Source of the DNA: Halobacteriales archaeon QS_5_68_33
Lineage (GTDB): Archaea; Halobacteriota; Halobacteria; Halobacteriales; Haloarculaceae
Assembly (NCBI GenBank): GCA_003023785.1
Contig: PXRS01000055.1
Span: 1 to 33,824 of the forward strand
Reading direction: 5' to 3'
Length of the DNA stretch: 33,824 nt
The notes beneath the pieces are model-generated. The model was not told the origin of the DNA, searched no databases, and saw nothing but the letters and a program-made list of their open reading frames with translations. Positions 23,521-32,867 of the stretch are shown one piece after another (the stretch's first letter is position 1; every line of letters starts with the position of its first letter). The translations under genes were made by a program, and so were the position numbers.

Positions 23521-24453
23521 TCAGTTCTCGGCGGCGAGGCCCTGTGCGAACTCCTCGGCGAAGAAGGCGTAGATGATGAGCGTCGGCAGCGCCGCGAACA
23601 GCGCGCCGGCCATCCGCAAGCCGAAGTCGATGCCCGAGAGGTCCGTCCCGAGTCCGGAGAGGACGAGCGTGACGGTGGCGGCCGGGCTGGAGGAGCTCCC
23701 GATCAGCGTGAGGCTGAACAGGAACTCGTTCCAGATGGCCGTGAACTGGTAGATGAAGACGACGCCGACCATCGGCTTCGACAGCGGCAGGACGACGCGA
23801 CGGTAGATCGTCGTGATCGACGCGCCGTCGATCTTCGCCGCCTCGACCAGTTCGTCCGAGAGCGTGAGGTAGTACCCCCGGAACAACAGCATGCACAGCG
23901 GGATCCCGTAGACGATGTGGGTGATCGTCAGCGAGAGCAGCCTCGCGTGGGCGTACTCCATGAACGAGAGCTCCCAGACCGGCGCGAGGACCTCCGCGAG
24001 CGGGACGATGTTGATCCAGAAGTCCGACAGCGGCACCAACACAGCCTGGTACGGGATGAAGATGCCGACGAGAAAGAGGATCAACACCGCGAACTGGGCG
24101 CGCTTGCCCCAGTCGACCAGCGTGAGGCCGTAGGCCGCCGTGCTGCCGAGGAACACCGTCGCGATGGTCGACGGGATAGTCATGATCAGACTGTTGACGA
24201 AACCCGTCGAGAGGTGGTCGATCGCCCGAGCCCACTTCTCCACCGTGAAGCCGTCGCCCAGCGGCGGCGTCAACGGCGTGGTTGCCGTCACCGCCCCGCT
24301 GGTCTTGAACGAGGTGACGATCCCCGTCCAGATCGGTGCGAGGAAGAAGGCGAAAAAGAACGTGATGACCAGCGAGAGGCCGATCTTCCAGTAGTCGAGC
24401 TCGGGCAGGACGTCGGCGAAACTCCCGTCGGCGGGTCGGGTTGCTTTGCTCAT
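23521..24453 (-). CDS. Sugar ABC transporter permease (MalG type)
   Basis: The product has 310 residues with about six membrane helices. The EAA loop that contacts the ATPase reads EAAKIDGASITTIYRRVVLP, as in CUT1-family MalG-like permeases. The start MSKATRPADGSFADV is polar and cytoplasmic. It pairs with the MalF-like permease, whose stop lies one base from this start codon, and with the binding protein upstream. Together with the ATPase at 27197-28357 they make a complete sugar importer. Confidence 0.9.
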   Translation of the reverse strand: MSKATRPADGSFADVLPELDYWKIGLSLVITFFFAFFLAPIWTGIVTSFKTSGAVTATTPLTPPLGDGFTVEKWARAIDHLSTGFVNSLIMTIPSTIATVFLGSTAAYGLTLVDWGKRAQFAVLILFLVGIFIPYQAVLVPLSDFWINIVPLAEVLAPVWELSFMEYAHARLLSLTITHIVYGIPLCMLLFRGYYLTLSDELVEAAKIDGASITTIYRRVVLPLSKPMVGVVFIYQFTAIWNEFLFSLTLIGSSSSPAATVTLVLSGLGTDLSGIDFGLRMAGALFAALPTLIIYAFFAEEFAQGLAAEN

Positions 24454-24454
24454 C

Positions 24455-25360
24455 TCAGAGACTCCCCTGTTTGTGCTGGTAGTGGAGGTACGGTGCGATG
24501 ACCGCCAGCGCCATCAGCAGCAGTATCGTCGCGATGGCGGCGGCGTAGGCCCAGTTCTGGAGTTTGAACGCCTCGCGGACCATCAGCGTCGCGAGGATGT
24601 CCGTTCCCTTGGGGACGCGGTACTGGCCGAACATCGAGAACAGGAACGTGAACGCCTTCAGCGCGAAGATCACCAGCACGACCGCGGCGCTCACGGACGA
24701 CGATTTGAGTTGCGGGATGATCACTCGCCAGTAGGTCCGCAGGACGCTCGCGCCGTCGACCTGTGCGGCCTCGAACTGGTCGTCGGGGATCGACTGCAGG
24801 CCCGCGAGGAACACGACCATCGCGTAGCCGCTGAACTGCCAGATCAGCGCGGCGCCCAACAGGAGATTGATCAGCCCGTTGTTGACGTTGTACATCCACA
24901 GCCAGAACTGCGCCGTCACCACGAACGACAGCGCCATCGGCAACAGGTAGATCGTCTGGATCTTCTCCTTGTACCGGATGCCGCGGTCGAGCATGACCGC
25001 CAGGAACAGCCCCAGTACCATGGTGACCGTCGTGAAGACGATCAACAGGACGAACGTGTTCTTGCTGGTCGTCCAGACCCACGGGTCGTTGACCGTCTGG
25101 ACGTACATCTCCAGGTCGAGATTGCCGGGGCTGAAGTCCGGCCCCTCGTTGAACCCCTCGTAGTCGGTGAGCGATATCAGGGTGTTGTAGCCGATCCCGC
25201 CGTAGACCCCCAGTCCCATGATGGAGAAGGGGACGAACCAGTACGGGAACGACCTGGCGAAGTCGCTCTTCGAGAACACCTCGAGTCTGGTCTGCCAGTC
25301 GCGTTCCGCTCCGGTCCCGACGTTCTGGGACTCGGACACGGTGTCTCGCGAGCCCGCCAT
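24455..25360 (-). CDS. Sugar ABC transporter permease (MalF type)
   Basis: The product has 301 residues with six predicted helices and a large outside loop after the first (ISLTDYEGFNEGPDFSPGNL). The EAA loop is EAAQVDGASVLRTYWRVIIP. It forms the membrane channel with the MalG-type protein. It lacks the extra N-terminal helices of E. coli MalF, as usual for CUT1 transporters outside enterobacteria. The gene sits 32 bp after the binding-protein gene and one base before the second permease. Confidence 0.9.
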   Translation of the reverse strand: MAGSRDTVSESQNVGTGAERDWQTRLEVFSKSDFARSFPYWFVPFSIMGLGVYGGIGYNTLISLTDYEGFNEGPDFSPGNLDLEMYVQTVNDPWVWTTSKNTFVLLIVFTTVTMVLGLFLAVMLDRGIRYKEKIQTIYLLPMALSFVVTAQFWLWMYNVNNGLINLLLGAALIWQFSGYAMVVFLAGLQSIPDDQFEAAQVDGASVLRTYWRVIIPQLKSSSVSAAVVLVIFALKAFTFLFSMFGQYRVPKGTDILATLMVREAFKLQNWAYAAAIATILLLMALAVIAPYLHYQHKQGSL

Positions 25361-25392
25361 TGGTTATGGAATGCTGTTGTGTGCCGACCTCG

Positions 25393-26769
25393 TCAGAAGA
25401 CGCTCATCAGTTCGTCGGCGGTCGCCTCGGCGTCGTAGGGCCCCATGAAGTTCGAGGCGATGGCGTCCTTGCACGCACTCAGCTCGTCGGCGGTTGCGGC
25501 CAGGCCGTGGGCGAGCGTGGGCGGGAACTTTTCGAGGTTGTTGAGGTCCTCGACGTTGAGGTTGAGGAACTCCGTGAGTCGGCTGCCGTCGACGTCCGTC
25601 CGCAGGGGGATCGACCCTTTGAGGTTGTTGAACTCCACTTGAACGTCCTTCGTACCGAGGAACTCGGCGAAGACGCGTGCCTTCTGGGGTGCGTTGCCGT
25701 CCCGCGGGAACAGGAAGTTGTCCAGGTGCCAGACGTACATGTCCTCCGTGCCCGGGAAGGCCGTCCACCCCCAATCCTCGTTGAACTCGAAATTGTCGGT
25801 GTTGCGGTACATCCCGTAGGCCCAGTTGCCCATCGTGAAGAACGCGGCGTCGCCGGCGATGAGTTTGTCGTTGGCCTCCGGGAAGCTGATCGAGGACTTG
25901 TCGTTGTTGGAGTAGTTCTCGATGACGTTTTTCGTCTTGTCCAGCGCGCGAACGAGGGCCTCTCCGTCCCCCTCGCCGTCGAGCCACGCCTCGTAGGGTT
26001 CCTGGCCCTCCGTGCCGAGCATGAACTCGACGAAGTACTGGAGGTTCGCCCAGGAGCCGCGGGTGGTCATCGTGATCGGGATCGCGTCGGTGTTCTGGTC
26101 GACGGCGTCCAGCGCGTCGATGAACGCGTCGTAAGAGGTGAGACTCTCGGGGTCGACGCCCGCCGCTTCGAGCACAGCCGTGTTGTAGAAGAGGTTGTTC
26201 AGGCGGTGAGAACCGAGCGGGATCGACCGATAAGCGTCGTTGAGTCTGCTCGCTTCGCGCGCCTTCGGGTGGATCGAATCCGTGTACCCGGCTTCCTCCC
26301 ACACGTCGTCGATGCTCATGAGGCGGCCACCGTACTGCTCCATCGTCTTGCCCGGCCAGGAGGCGAACGCGTCCGGCGGGTTCCGGTTCGCGAGACGCCG
26401 GGCGACCGTCGCGTTGAGGTTCTCGTTGGCGTCCCCACCGATCGGCTTGATGTCGTGCTCGACGTCCGAGTGCTGCTCCTCGAACATCTCGACGAGGCGG
26501 CCGACTGCGGCAGCACCGTCACCACCGGTCCAGCCGTGCAGCGCCTCCATGGCGTCGTCCGTCATCGTCGGCGTTTCACCGCCGTCACCGCCGTCCATCC
26601 CGCCGTCGCCGTCGGAGCCACCGTCACTGGTTCCATCGCCGTCGCCGTCGCCGCCGTCACCACCGCTACAGCCCGCGACGAGCGCACCGACACCCAGCGA
26701 TCCCATTTGGATCATTCGGCGTCGAGTCAAGTTTGCTCTGTCACTGCCAGAATCGCCATCTTGCGGCAT
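25393..26769 (-). CDS. Sugar ABC transporter substrate-binding lipoprotein
   Basis: The product has 458 residues. The N-terminus has a Tat motif (TRRRMIQMGSLG) and lipobox LVAGC with Cys34, then a long Gly/Asp repeat spacer (about 36-62), typical for haloarchaeal anchored binding proteins. The mature part is a family 1 solute-binding protein. Typical pieces are MEALHGWTGGDGAAAVGRLV, EMFEEQHSDVEHD, DAFASWPGKTMEQYGG and GDAAFFTMGNWAYGMYRN. It should catch a sugar or glycoside outside the cell and hand it to the two permeases. A long 427-bp gap with three palindromic elements separates it from the ATPase gene. Confidence 0.9.
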   Translation of the reverse strand: MPQDGDSGSDRANLTRRRMIQMGSLGVGALVAGCSGGDGGDGDGDGTSDGGSDGDGGMDGGDGGETPTMTDDAMEALHGWTGGDGAAAVGRLVEMFEEQHSDVEHDIKPIGGDANENLNATVARRLANRNPPDAFASWPGKTMEQYGGRLMSIDDVWEEAGYTDSIHPKAREASRLNDAYRSIPLGSHRLNNLFYNTAVLEAAGVDPESLTSYDAFIDALDAVDQNTDAIPITMTTRGSWANLQYFVEFMLGTEGQEPYEAWLDGEGDGEALVRALDKTKNVIENYSNNDKSSISFPEANDKLIAGDAAFFTMGNWAYGMYRNTDNFEFNEDWGWTAFPGTEDMYVWHLDNFLFPRDGNAPQKARVFAEFLGTKDVQVEFNNLKGSIPLRTDVDGSRLTEFLNLNVEDLNNLEKFPPTLAHGLAATADELSACKDAIASNFMGPYDAEATADELMSVF

Positions 26770-26822
26770 GCACCTACGTAACTACCCGACCCACATAATC
26801 ATTTGGAATAATTTTACAGTAA

Positions 26823-26886
26823 TACTGCGTTCTCAACGCGCAGTGCCGGAGATTTCACCGGTTTGAGACAATGATCGAACGCAGTA
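26823..26886. repeat. 64-bp palindrome upstream of the binding-protein gene (family F)
   Basis: TACTGCGTTC at 26823-26832 pairs with GAACGCAGTA at 26877-26886. TCTCAA and TTTGAGA give an inner pairing. The flanks are TAA and TCA, both TNA but not identical. It starts 54 bp before the ATG of the binding-protein gene, so it might be an old MITE, an operator, or both. The AT-rich DNA between it and the gene (26792-26816) contains the probable promoter. Confidence 0.5.
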
Positions 26887-26988
26887 TCACGCGTGTAATA
26901 ACCGATCAGAAAAACACATATGCATGATGTTTAGGGGCGTGCAGCGGTAATCAGAGAGCGGCCGGGGGTGGGGCCGAACCTGTCCTGA

Positions 26989-27066
26989 TACTGCCGGCTG
27001 TAAGTCTGTCAAGAATTTCGCCGCCCCGGGGCGACGAATATCTTCACGAAGTTACAGCCGGCAGTA
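26989..27066. mobile_element. 78-bp palindromic MITE, family A, copy 3 (TSD TGA)
   Basis: It differs at one position from copy 2 and at four from copy 1. The flanks are TGA at 26986-26988 and TGA at 27067-27069, a third different but perfect triplet of the TNA type. It lies in the gap between the ABC ATPase and the binding-protein gene. Confidence 0.88.
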
Positions 27067-27088
27067 TGAACGCCCCGGCAGGGGCTCA

Positions 27089-27196
27089 TAGTGTTTATCA
27101 CGAGAGATTCGACGATACCCCGCCAGTCCGGTCCGGAGAAACGCTTTCACCCGGTGACCCGACCGACTCACCGGGAAATGCTCGTGATAAACACTA
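27089..27196. mobile_element. 108-bp palindromic MITE, family B copy 2 (TSD TCA)
   Basis: The ends TAGTGTTTATCACGAG and CTCGTGATAAACACTA are exact inverted matches, better preserved than in copy 1. The flanks are TCA at 27086-27088 and 27197-27199. The second TCA is the TGA stop codon of the ABC ATPase gene. Only 22 bp separate it from the family A element before it. Confidence 0.88.
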
Positions 27197-28357
<1,161 letters not shown>

Positions 28358-28379
28358 GGTTTATAATACGAAGTTGTCG

Positions 28380-28387
28380 TAATATAA
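28380..28387 (-). promoter_or_regulatory. TATA box for the ABC ATPase gene
   Basis: The run TAATATAA (minus strand TTATATTA) is centred about 26 bp before the ATG at 28357, consistent with a leaderless start. A second AT run at 28360-28368 is too close to the start codon to be a TATA box. Confidence 0.55.
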
Positions 28388-28458
28388 GCTTCGTTCATCC
28401 AGAATACGTCGCTGGAACCGCGGGCTCCCGTCGAGGTCGACGGGCGCCGTCCCGCCCT

Positions 28459-29265
28459 CTACCGCCAGGGGGCGCCCTCGCGCTCGACGAACCGCTCCCG
28501 TCGGTCGACGCCGTCGATGCGCTCGACGTCTTCGGCGTCGAGTTCGAGGTCCGCGGCACCGAGGTTATCCCGGAGGTGGCCCTCGCCGGTCGCCTTCGGG
28601 ATGGCGACCACGTTCTCGGGGTGGGTCACCCACGCCAGACAGGCCTGGGCGGGCGAGACGCCGTGTTTCTCCGCAACCGCCTCGACGGCCGGCAGCGAGA
28701 GGGCGTCGCCCCTTCCCAGCGGCGAGTACGCGACGAGGTCGTAGTCGTGTCCCTGTGCGTGGGCCACCAGGTCCTCCTGTGGGAGCAGCGGGTGGCGCTC
28801 GACCTGGTTGGCGAACAGGGGGACATCGAGGACCTCCAGGGCCTCCTCGACGAGCGCCCGGTCGAAGTTCGAGACGCCGACGTGTCGGACCAGGCCGTCG
28901 TCGACGAGGTCGGCGAAGGCCGCGAGCGTCTCCTCGGCCTCGTAGTTACCGACCGGCCAGTGGATGTACAGGAGGTCCAGCGCGTCGACCTCCAGCAGCG
29001 AGAGGCTCTTCTCTATCCCCTCGTAGACCTCGTCGTAGGCGGCGCCCTCGGCCTCGGGATGGACCTTCGAGGCGAGGAAGGCGTCCTCGCGGGGGACATC
29101 GGCCGCCGCGATGCCCTCCCCGACGTGTTCCTCGTTGCCGTAGAAGCGGGCCGTGTCGACGTGTCGATACCCCATCTCCAGGGCGTTCGCGACGGTTCGC
29201 GCGCACTGGTCCGGGTCGGTGTTCTGCCACGTACCGAGTCCGACCGCCGGCAGGGAGTCCGTCAT
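28459..29265 (-). CDS. Aldo/keto reductase
   Basis: The product has 268 residues, a typical short prokaryotic AKR. The catalytic tetrad is seen as D37 and Y42 in VDTARFYGNEEHVG, K67 in ASKVHP and H102 in YIHWPV. GVSNF, NQVERHP, AYSPLGRG and the cofactor segment AIPKATGEGHLRDNLGA follow. It should reduce an aldehyde or ketone with NADPH. It lies on the same strand upstream of the ABC ATPase (101-bp gap containing that gene's promoter), so a role in the sugar pathway is possible but not shown. The start is ATG 29265. Confidence 0.9.
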   Translation of the reverse strand: MTDSLPAVGLGTWQNTDPDQCARTVANALEMGYRHVDTARFYGNEEHVGEGIAAADVPREDAFLASKVHPEAEGAAYDEVYEGIEKSLSLLEVDALDLLYIHWPVGNYEAEETLAAFADLVDDGLVRHVGVSNFDRALVEEALEVLDVPLFANQVERHPLLPQEDLVAHAQGHDYDLVAYSPLGRGDALSLPAVEAVAEKHGVSPAQACLAWVTHPENVVAIPKATGEGHLRDNLGAADLELDAEDVERIDGVDRRERFVEREGAPWR

Positions 29266-29359
29266 GCTACGGGGACAGTGGGTTTCCTCCCCTGTATCTC
29301 GTTCGGTAGGGGAAATCTCCGTACCCCTTCGGTGATGGTCCGTCCCCTTCCTGTTCGGA

Positions 29360-29680
29360 TCAGGCGTCGTCGCGGTCGCTCCGGGCCGCGCGGCCGAGGT
29401 GGTCCTCGACGGCGCTCACCTTCTCGTCGGCGGCCTGGCGGACCTCTCGTTTGTCGTCGACCTTGAGGAAGGTGCTGACGCGGTCGGCGTCGACCGCCAG
29501 GTGGGCGGCGTTGGCGGCCGCGAACAGTTCGCCCGTGTCCTCGGCCTCGATGACCGTCCCCATCGGCGTCATCTCGTACTCGATATCGAATTCCTCCATG
29601 GCTGCGACCGCCTTCGCGACTTCCGCGGCCATGCTCCCCTCCTGGACAGGCGCGACGCTCAGAAAACCAAAGACCGTCAT
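29360..29680 (-). CDS. MTH1187-family thiamine-binding protein (DUF77)
   Basis: The product has 106 residues. MTVFGFLSVAPVQEGSMAAE and MEEFDIEYEMTPMGTVIEAE are the family signature, with alternating beta strands and helices in a ferredoxin-like fold. Members bind thiamine or related pyrimidines; the physiological role is not settled. The ATG at 29680 gives the usual N-terminus. It is on the same strand as the aldo/keto reductase after a 94-bp gap, with nothing to suggest a shared pathway. Confidence 0.85.
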   Translation of the reverse strand: MTVFGFLSVAPVQEGSMAAEVAKAVAAMEEFDIEYEMTPMGTVIEAEDTGELFAAANAAHLAVDADRVSTFLKVDDKREVRQAADEKVSAVEDHLGRAARSDRDDA

Positions 29681-29701
29681 GCTCCGACGTAAGCGGGCAT
29701 C

Positions 29702-29938
29702 CGTCAAATATACCCTGCTTCCCCCGGGTGGCCGATCAGGTGGTGCTGCCCTCGCTACCCGGAGCATAACACGTACCGTGGCCTGCGCTATTGTTTGGAC
29801 GAACTCGGCGAGTATCTCGGCTACTCGCCACCGCCGCTGCTGGAGGGGCTGATCGAAGACGCTCAGAAGGTCTACGAGCAACGACCGGTCTTACAGGGGA
29901 CGCTCGCTGCTGCTACACAACCGAGGTGTGAGGCTTAG
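29702..29938 (+). pseudogene. Possible gene fragment, unidentified
   Basis: This stretch lies in the 281-bp gap between the MTH1187-family gene and iclR. It has an open frame without a start codon whose second part looks natural: GLRYCLDELGEYLGYSPPPL, then EGLIEDAQKVYEQRPVLQG, ending at TAG 29936-29938. The first part (about 29702-29760) does not look coding. It could be the tail of a gene whose front was lost. I do not recognise the family. It borders the lower-GC segment that contains the IclR regulator. Confidence 0.35.
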
Positions 29939-29961
29939 CTGAAGACGAATGGTAGAGCGGG

Positions 29962-30759
29962 TCACTCGAAGGAATCTTCGGCCCAGTAGTAGTTCGTAGT
30001 CACACCTACGACGCCGGCGTAGTTTTGTATCAGGTCAGGGATAGCGCCCCGGAACCGTTCATTGTCCATCCGCTCGACAGGTGCCGAGACGCTGATCGCG
30101 CCGTACGGACCGATGTCTTTACTCCCAACTGATGCTGCGACGCACCGGATACCCTCGTAACGTTCCTCGTCGTCGTATGCCACCCCCTGGTCATGGACGC
30201 TTCGAAGTTCGGACCGCAACTCGTCGGGGTCGGTGACCGTGTTCTCCGTGTGTTCCACGAACTCGATGCCCTCGATGATCCTATCGAGCTCCGGTTTGCT
30301 GAGTTCGGCGAGAAACGCCTTGCCGGCTGCTGTACAGTGGAGTTGTTTGATCGTGCCGAGGGGGTCGTAAGGTTCTGTAAGGTTCTCGCCGGTTGACTGA
30401 TAGAGCGTTATTTCGTACCCGCGATGTTCGCCGATCAATCGCGCCTGTTCGCCGGTTTGAGCCGCGAGTTCGTCAACGTCGTTCTTCGCGAGGTGGTAGA
30501 GCTGCTGGTTCGAACGAGCAGCCCCGCCGAGATTGAGAAGTCCGATCCCGAGACTGTACGTTCCGTCATCGTTATCGATGTACCCGAGCGATTCGAGCGT
30601 CCGCAGGTAGTGGTGGGCCGTGCTCTTGGGGACGTCTAGCTTGGAAGCGATGTCCGTGACACCGATGTTTTCGTCGTCCCCGATGATTTCCAGGATCCGA
30701 AACGAACGTTCGACGGACTGGATGGTATCCCTGGACGTGGCGGTATCTTTGAATCGCAT
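29962..30759 (-). CDS. IclR-family transcriptional regulator
   Basis: The product has 265 residues. The N-terminal winged helix (about 14-72) includes VERSFRILEIIGDDENIGVT, DIASKLDVPKSTAHHYLRTL and ESLGYIDNDDGTYSLG. The effector-binding domain (about 85-255) shows the family pattern LHCTAAGKAFLAEL, and later AVSVGSKD-like AASVGSKDIGPYGAISVSAP. IclR proteins usually bind a small catabolic metabolite and control nearby sugar or aromatic genes. It lies 30 bp after the Gfo/Idh/MocA gene and is probably cotranscribed with it. The AKR and ABC transporter genes nearby are possible targets. Confidence 0.9.
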   Translation of the reverse strand: MRFKDTATSRDTIQSVERSFRILEIIGDDENIGVTDIASKLDVPKSTAHHYLRTLESLGYIDNDDGTYSLGIGLLNLGGAARSNQQLYHLAKNDVDELAAQTGEQARLIGEHRGYEITLYQSTGENLTEPYDPLGTIKQLHCTAAGKAFLAELSKPELDRIIEGIEFVEHTENTVTDPDELRSELRSVHDQGVAYDDEERYEGIRCVAASVGSKDIGPYGAISVSAPVERMDNERFRGAIPDLIQNYAGVVGVTTNYYWAEDSFE

Positions 30760-30789
30760 GGCGCATACAAATCGGTGCAGGCGTTTCAG

Positions 30790-31869
30790 TCATTCGCCGG
30801 TCTTGTCGGCACGGTATATCCAGTCGATCAATTCTTGAGTTGCCAGTGCCTCGCGGACGTTGCACTTCTCGGGGCGGTCACCTGTCCGAACTGCGTCGAC
30901 GAACGCTTTCACAGTTCCCTCGTAGCATTCCTCGTAGCCTTGGTCACTTCCCGAGATGATTTCGCTGTCGGCGAAGTGGTCTGCCCCGCCACTGCGGACC
31001 TCGTAGAGATTTAGACTCGACGTGCTTTTGTCCGAGATCGGGTTGTTGTCGAGTCGCAGTTCGGCGCCGCCGTCCGTCCCCTGGATTCTGTAGCTGTGCT
31101 CGTACTGGACGTTGGCAGCCCAGGCGACCTCGATATCAGTGGTGGTTCCGGTATCGAATTTCAGGAACGTTCGTACCGAATCCTCAACGTCGTACATTTT
31201 GGCCTCGTCGTCTTCACCCCACATCTCGAGGTATCGGTAATCGGTTCTGTGGCCGAAATCCGAGCGGGAGTCGGCCACGATATCCTCCGCGTTCGGCCAC
31301 TCAAGAAGGTACAACACGAGGTCAACGACGTGACAGCCGACGTCAATAAGCGCGCCGCCGCCGGCGAGTTTCTTCGACGTATACCAGGTCCCGCGACCGG
31401 GGACACCGCGACGACGAATAAACTTGGCGTCGATGTGGACTATCTCACCCAGTTCACCCCGGTCGATGTAGGATTTCAGTATGTCACAGTACTCTCGAAA
31501 GCGATGAAAATACGCGACCATACAGATGTTCCCCGTCCGCTCTGCGGTCTCGACGATCCGTTCCGCGTCCTCCATGGTAGCCGCGAGTGGCTTTTCGAGC
31601 AAGACATCGTATCCGGTCTCCATGGCTTCGGTCGCGACGGTCCCGTGATACTTGTTAGGCGTCGATACGAAGACCACGTCTATGTCGGACCTGAACAGTT
31701 CGTCAGGATTTTCGAACGTCTTCGTCTCGAACTCGTCCTCGAACGATTCGCGCTGGTCGGGGTCGCTATCCGCGAGCATAACCCTGTGTCCCAGGTCCGT
31801 GAAAATATCCGCATAATACGTACCGGACGGTTCAAGTCCGACAATCCCAACGGTGAGACTGTTTTCCAT
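30790..31869 (-). CDS. Gfo/Idh/MocA family oxidoreductase (with IclR)
   Basis: The product has 359 residues. The Rossmann start VGIVGLEPSGTYYADIF lacks the usual second glycine pattern. EKP at 92-94 (VLLEKPLAAT), FHRFREY and GGGALIDVGCHVVDL (D176, H180) are typical for the family's active site. It probably oxidises or reduces a sugar, inositol or sugar-nucleotide with NAD(P). Only distant similarity to the other Gfo/Idh/MocA protein at 18266-19243 is visible, so it is not a recent duplicate. By eye its GC is lower than the flanking core genes. It is the first gene of a two-gene unit with iclR. Confidence 0.88.
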   Translation of the reverse strand: MENSLTVGIVGLEPSGTYYADIFTDLGHRVMLADSDPDQRESFEDEFETKTFENPDELFRSDIDVVFVSTPNKYHGTVATEAMETGYDVLLEKPLAATMEDAERIVETAERTGNICMVAYFHRFREYCDILKSYIDRGELGEIVHIDAKFIRRRGVPGRGTWYTSKKLAGGGALIDVGCHVVDLVLYLLEWPNAEDIVADSRSDFGHRTDYRYLEMWGEDDEAKMYDVEDSVRTFLKFDTGTTTDIEVAWAANVQYEHSYRIQGTDGGAELRLDNNPISDKSTSSLNLYEVRSGGADHFADSEIISGSDQGYEECYEGTVKAFVDAVRTGDRPEKCNVREALATQELIDWIYRADKTGE

Positions 31870-31895
31870 ACTGGCCGGAGGGAAGGTTTCGTATA

Positions 31896-31905
31896 CATTT
31901 ATATG
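31896..31905 (-). promoter_or_regulatory. TATA box for the Gfo/Idh/MocA-iclR unit
   Basis: The minus strand reads CATATAAATG here, centred about 31 bp before the ATG at 31869. This would leave a leader of only a few bases. Confidence 0.5.
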
Positions 31906-31925
31906 CTCGCTCTAGCGCCGCTTCA

Positions 31926-32003
31926 GGCGGTCGGTTGTCGGTCAGTTCCGGGTTTCGTCGAACCGGTCGACGAAATACCGGTACATCGGTACAACCGACC
32001 GTA
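31926..32003. mobile_element. 78-bp palindromic MITE, family C copy 5 (TSD TCA)
   Basis: It runs from GGCGGTCGGTTGTCGG to GTACAACCGACCGTA, flanked by TCA at 31923-31925 and 32004-32006. It lies about 20 bp upstream of the TATA box of the Gfo/Idh/MocA gene and so might affect its expression. It matches copy 2 at 72 of 78 positions. Confidence 0.82.
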
Positions 32004-32164
32004 TCAGTCCTGAACTGCTGGATCCGACCGAGGGACGCTGTAGATCGCGCATCTATCGGGATACATAGCCAATCGGGGAGACGGCCGGTCCCGACCAGCC
32101 GAGGTGATCGATTCCCGGGGGAGGGGATCTATGGATTCCTACGCTAATCCCCGTGATTTTGGCG

Positions 32165-32660
32165 CCCCAAAATGTACTTGAGAACAGGTAGGTGTATCGT
32201 TCTACCTCTTGAGGTATATATTCGAAGCAGGTCCGATTTCCATGAGAGCACAGCTGAGATCGGAGGTCAAAGCGGTCAAGTGCAGATCTGCATAGCGGGT
32301 ACTGTTGTCGAGAGACGTGGGCTGTTCAACGGCCACTCCGTCCTGTAGTTCGCGCAGAAACAGCAACCTCCATTCACTACTTCGCTCCGGAAACAGCTGT
32401 ACCTGAAGAATTCTTTCGGGTTGGATGACGGCGGCGTACAACCATTCGCGGTGCTATTCACCCGGATCACTGTCCGGTTGACCGCGATCTGATTCGGTGG
32501 CGTGTCTGAATCCGGCTATAGACTGGTCTCGTGCTTCCAGTGGTGAACCGCCGATCGACTGCGATTGACGCCAAATATGTAAGTATTTGTTTTATACTCA
32601 AAACCGGAAGCTTTGACGAATACAACTGGACAATCAGTTCAATAACCGGCTTGGGTATTC
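32165..32660 (-). pseudogene. Decayed IS6-family-like transposase
   Basis: Reading the minus strand across several frames gives fragments in the order of haloarchaeal IS6-type transposases. First comes PKPVIELIVQLYSS with LSIKQILTYL, then GVNRSRSAVHHWKHETSL and a stop. Then PPNQIAVNRTVIRVN, WLYAAVIQPE with VQLFPERSS, and FLREL follow. Last come NSPRLSTTVPA and HGNRTCFEYIPQEVER. In active members the DDE residues lie in AVDET-like and LVD-like motifs; here both Asp appear replaced by Asn (AVNRT, PLNSP). At least two frameshifts and one stop make it dead. No terminal inverted repeats of the IS were recognised. The rest of 32010-32790 shows no gene. Confidence 0.75.
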
Positions 32661-32789
32661 GTCTATAGACCGCGATTGCGCCGGCGAAAGAGTGCCTTTC
32701 ATTCGGTATTCGTCTCGTGCTCGCCCTATCTATCGAGTTTGATCATCTGAAAACACGTATCCGTACAGATCGCTCGAAAAAGTCCTTCA

Positions 32790-32867
32790 TACGGTCGGTT
32801 GTACCGATTTACCGGTAGTTCGCCGACCGGTTCGACGAAATCCGGAACTGATTTAGGACCGACCGTA
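32790..32867. mobile_element. 78-bp palindromic MITE, family C copy 6
   Basis: It begins TACGGTCGGTTGTACCG and ends GGACCGACCGTA, in the opposite orientation to copies 2 and 5. The left flank is TCA (32787-32789) and the right flank TCG (32868-32870), so the duplication has one mismatch. It lies 12 bp beyond the stop of the lipoprotein gene. Confidence 0.78.

Noticed and set aside
22973-24235. Longer version of the small membrane protein
   Set aside because: Upstream of ATG 23461 the frame is Arg/Pro/His-rich and overlaps the MalG-type permease gene, so only the short form is credible.
26570-26690. Simple-sequence repeat like a microsatellite
   Set aside because: It encodes the Gly/Asp-rich spacer after the lipobox of the binding protein, a common feature of haloarchaeal lipoproteins.
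29285-29325. Hairpin-like TTTCCTCCCCT...AGGGGAAA between the aldo/keto reductase and MTH1187-family genes
   Set aside because: The stem needs a bulge and has no T-run; it is too weak to call a terminator.
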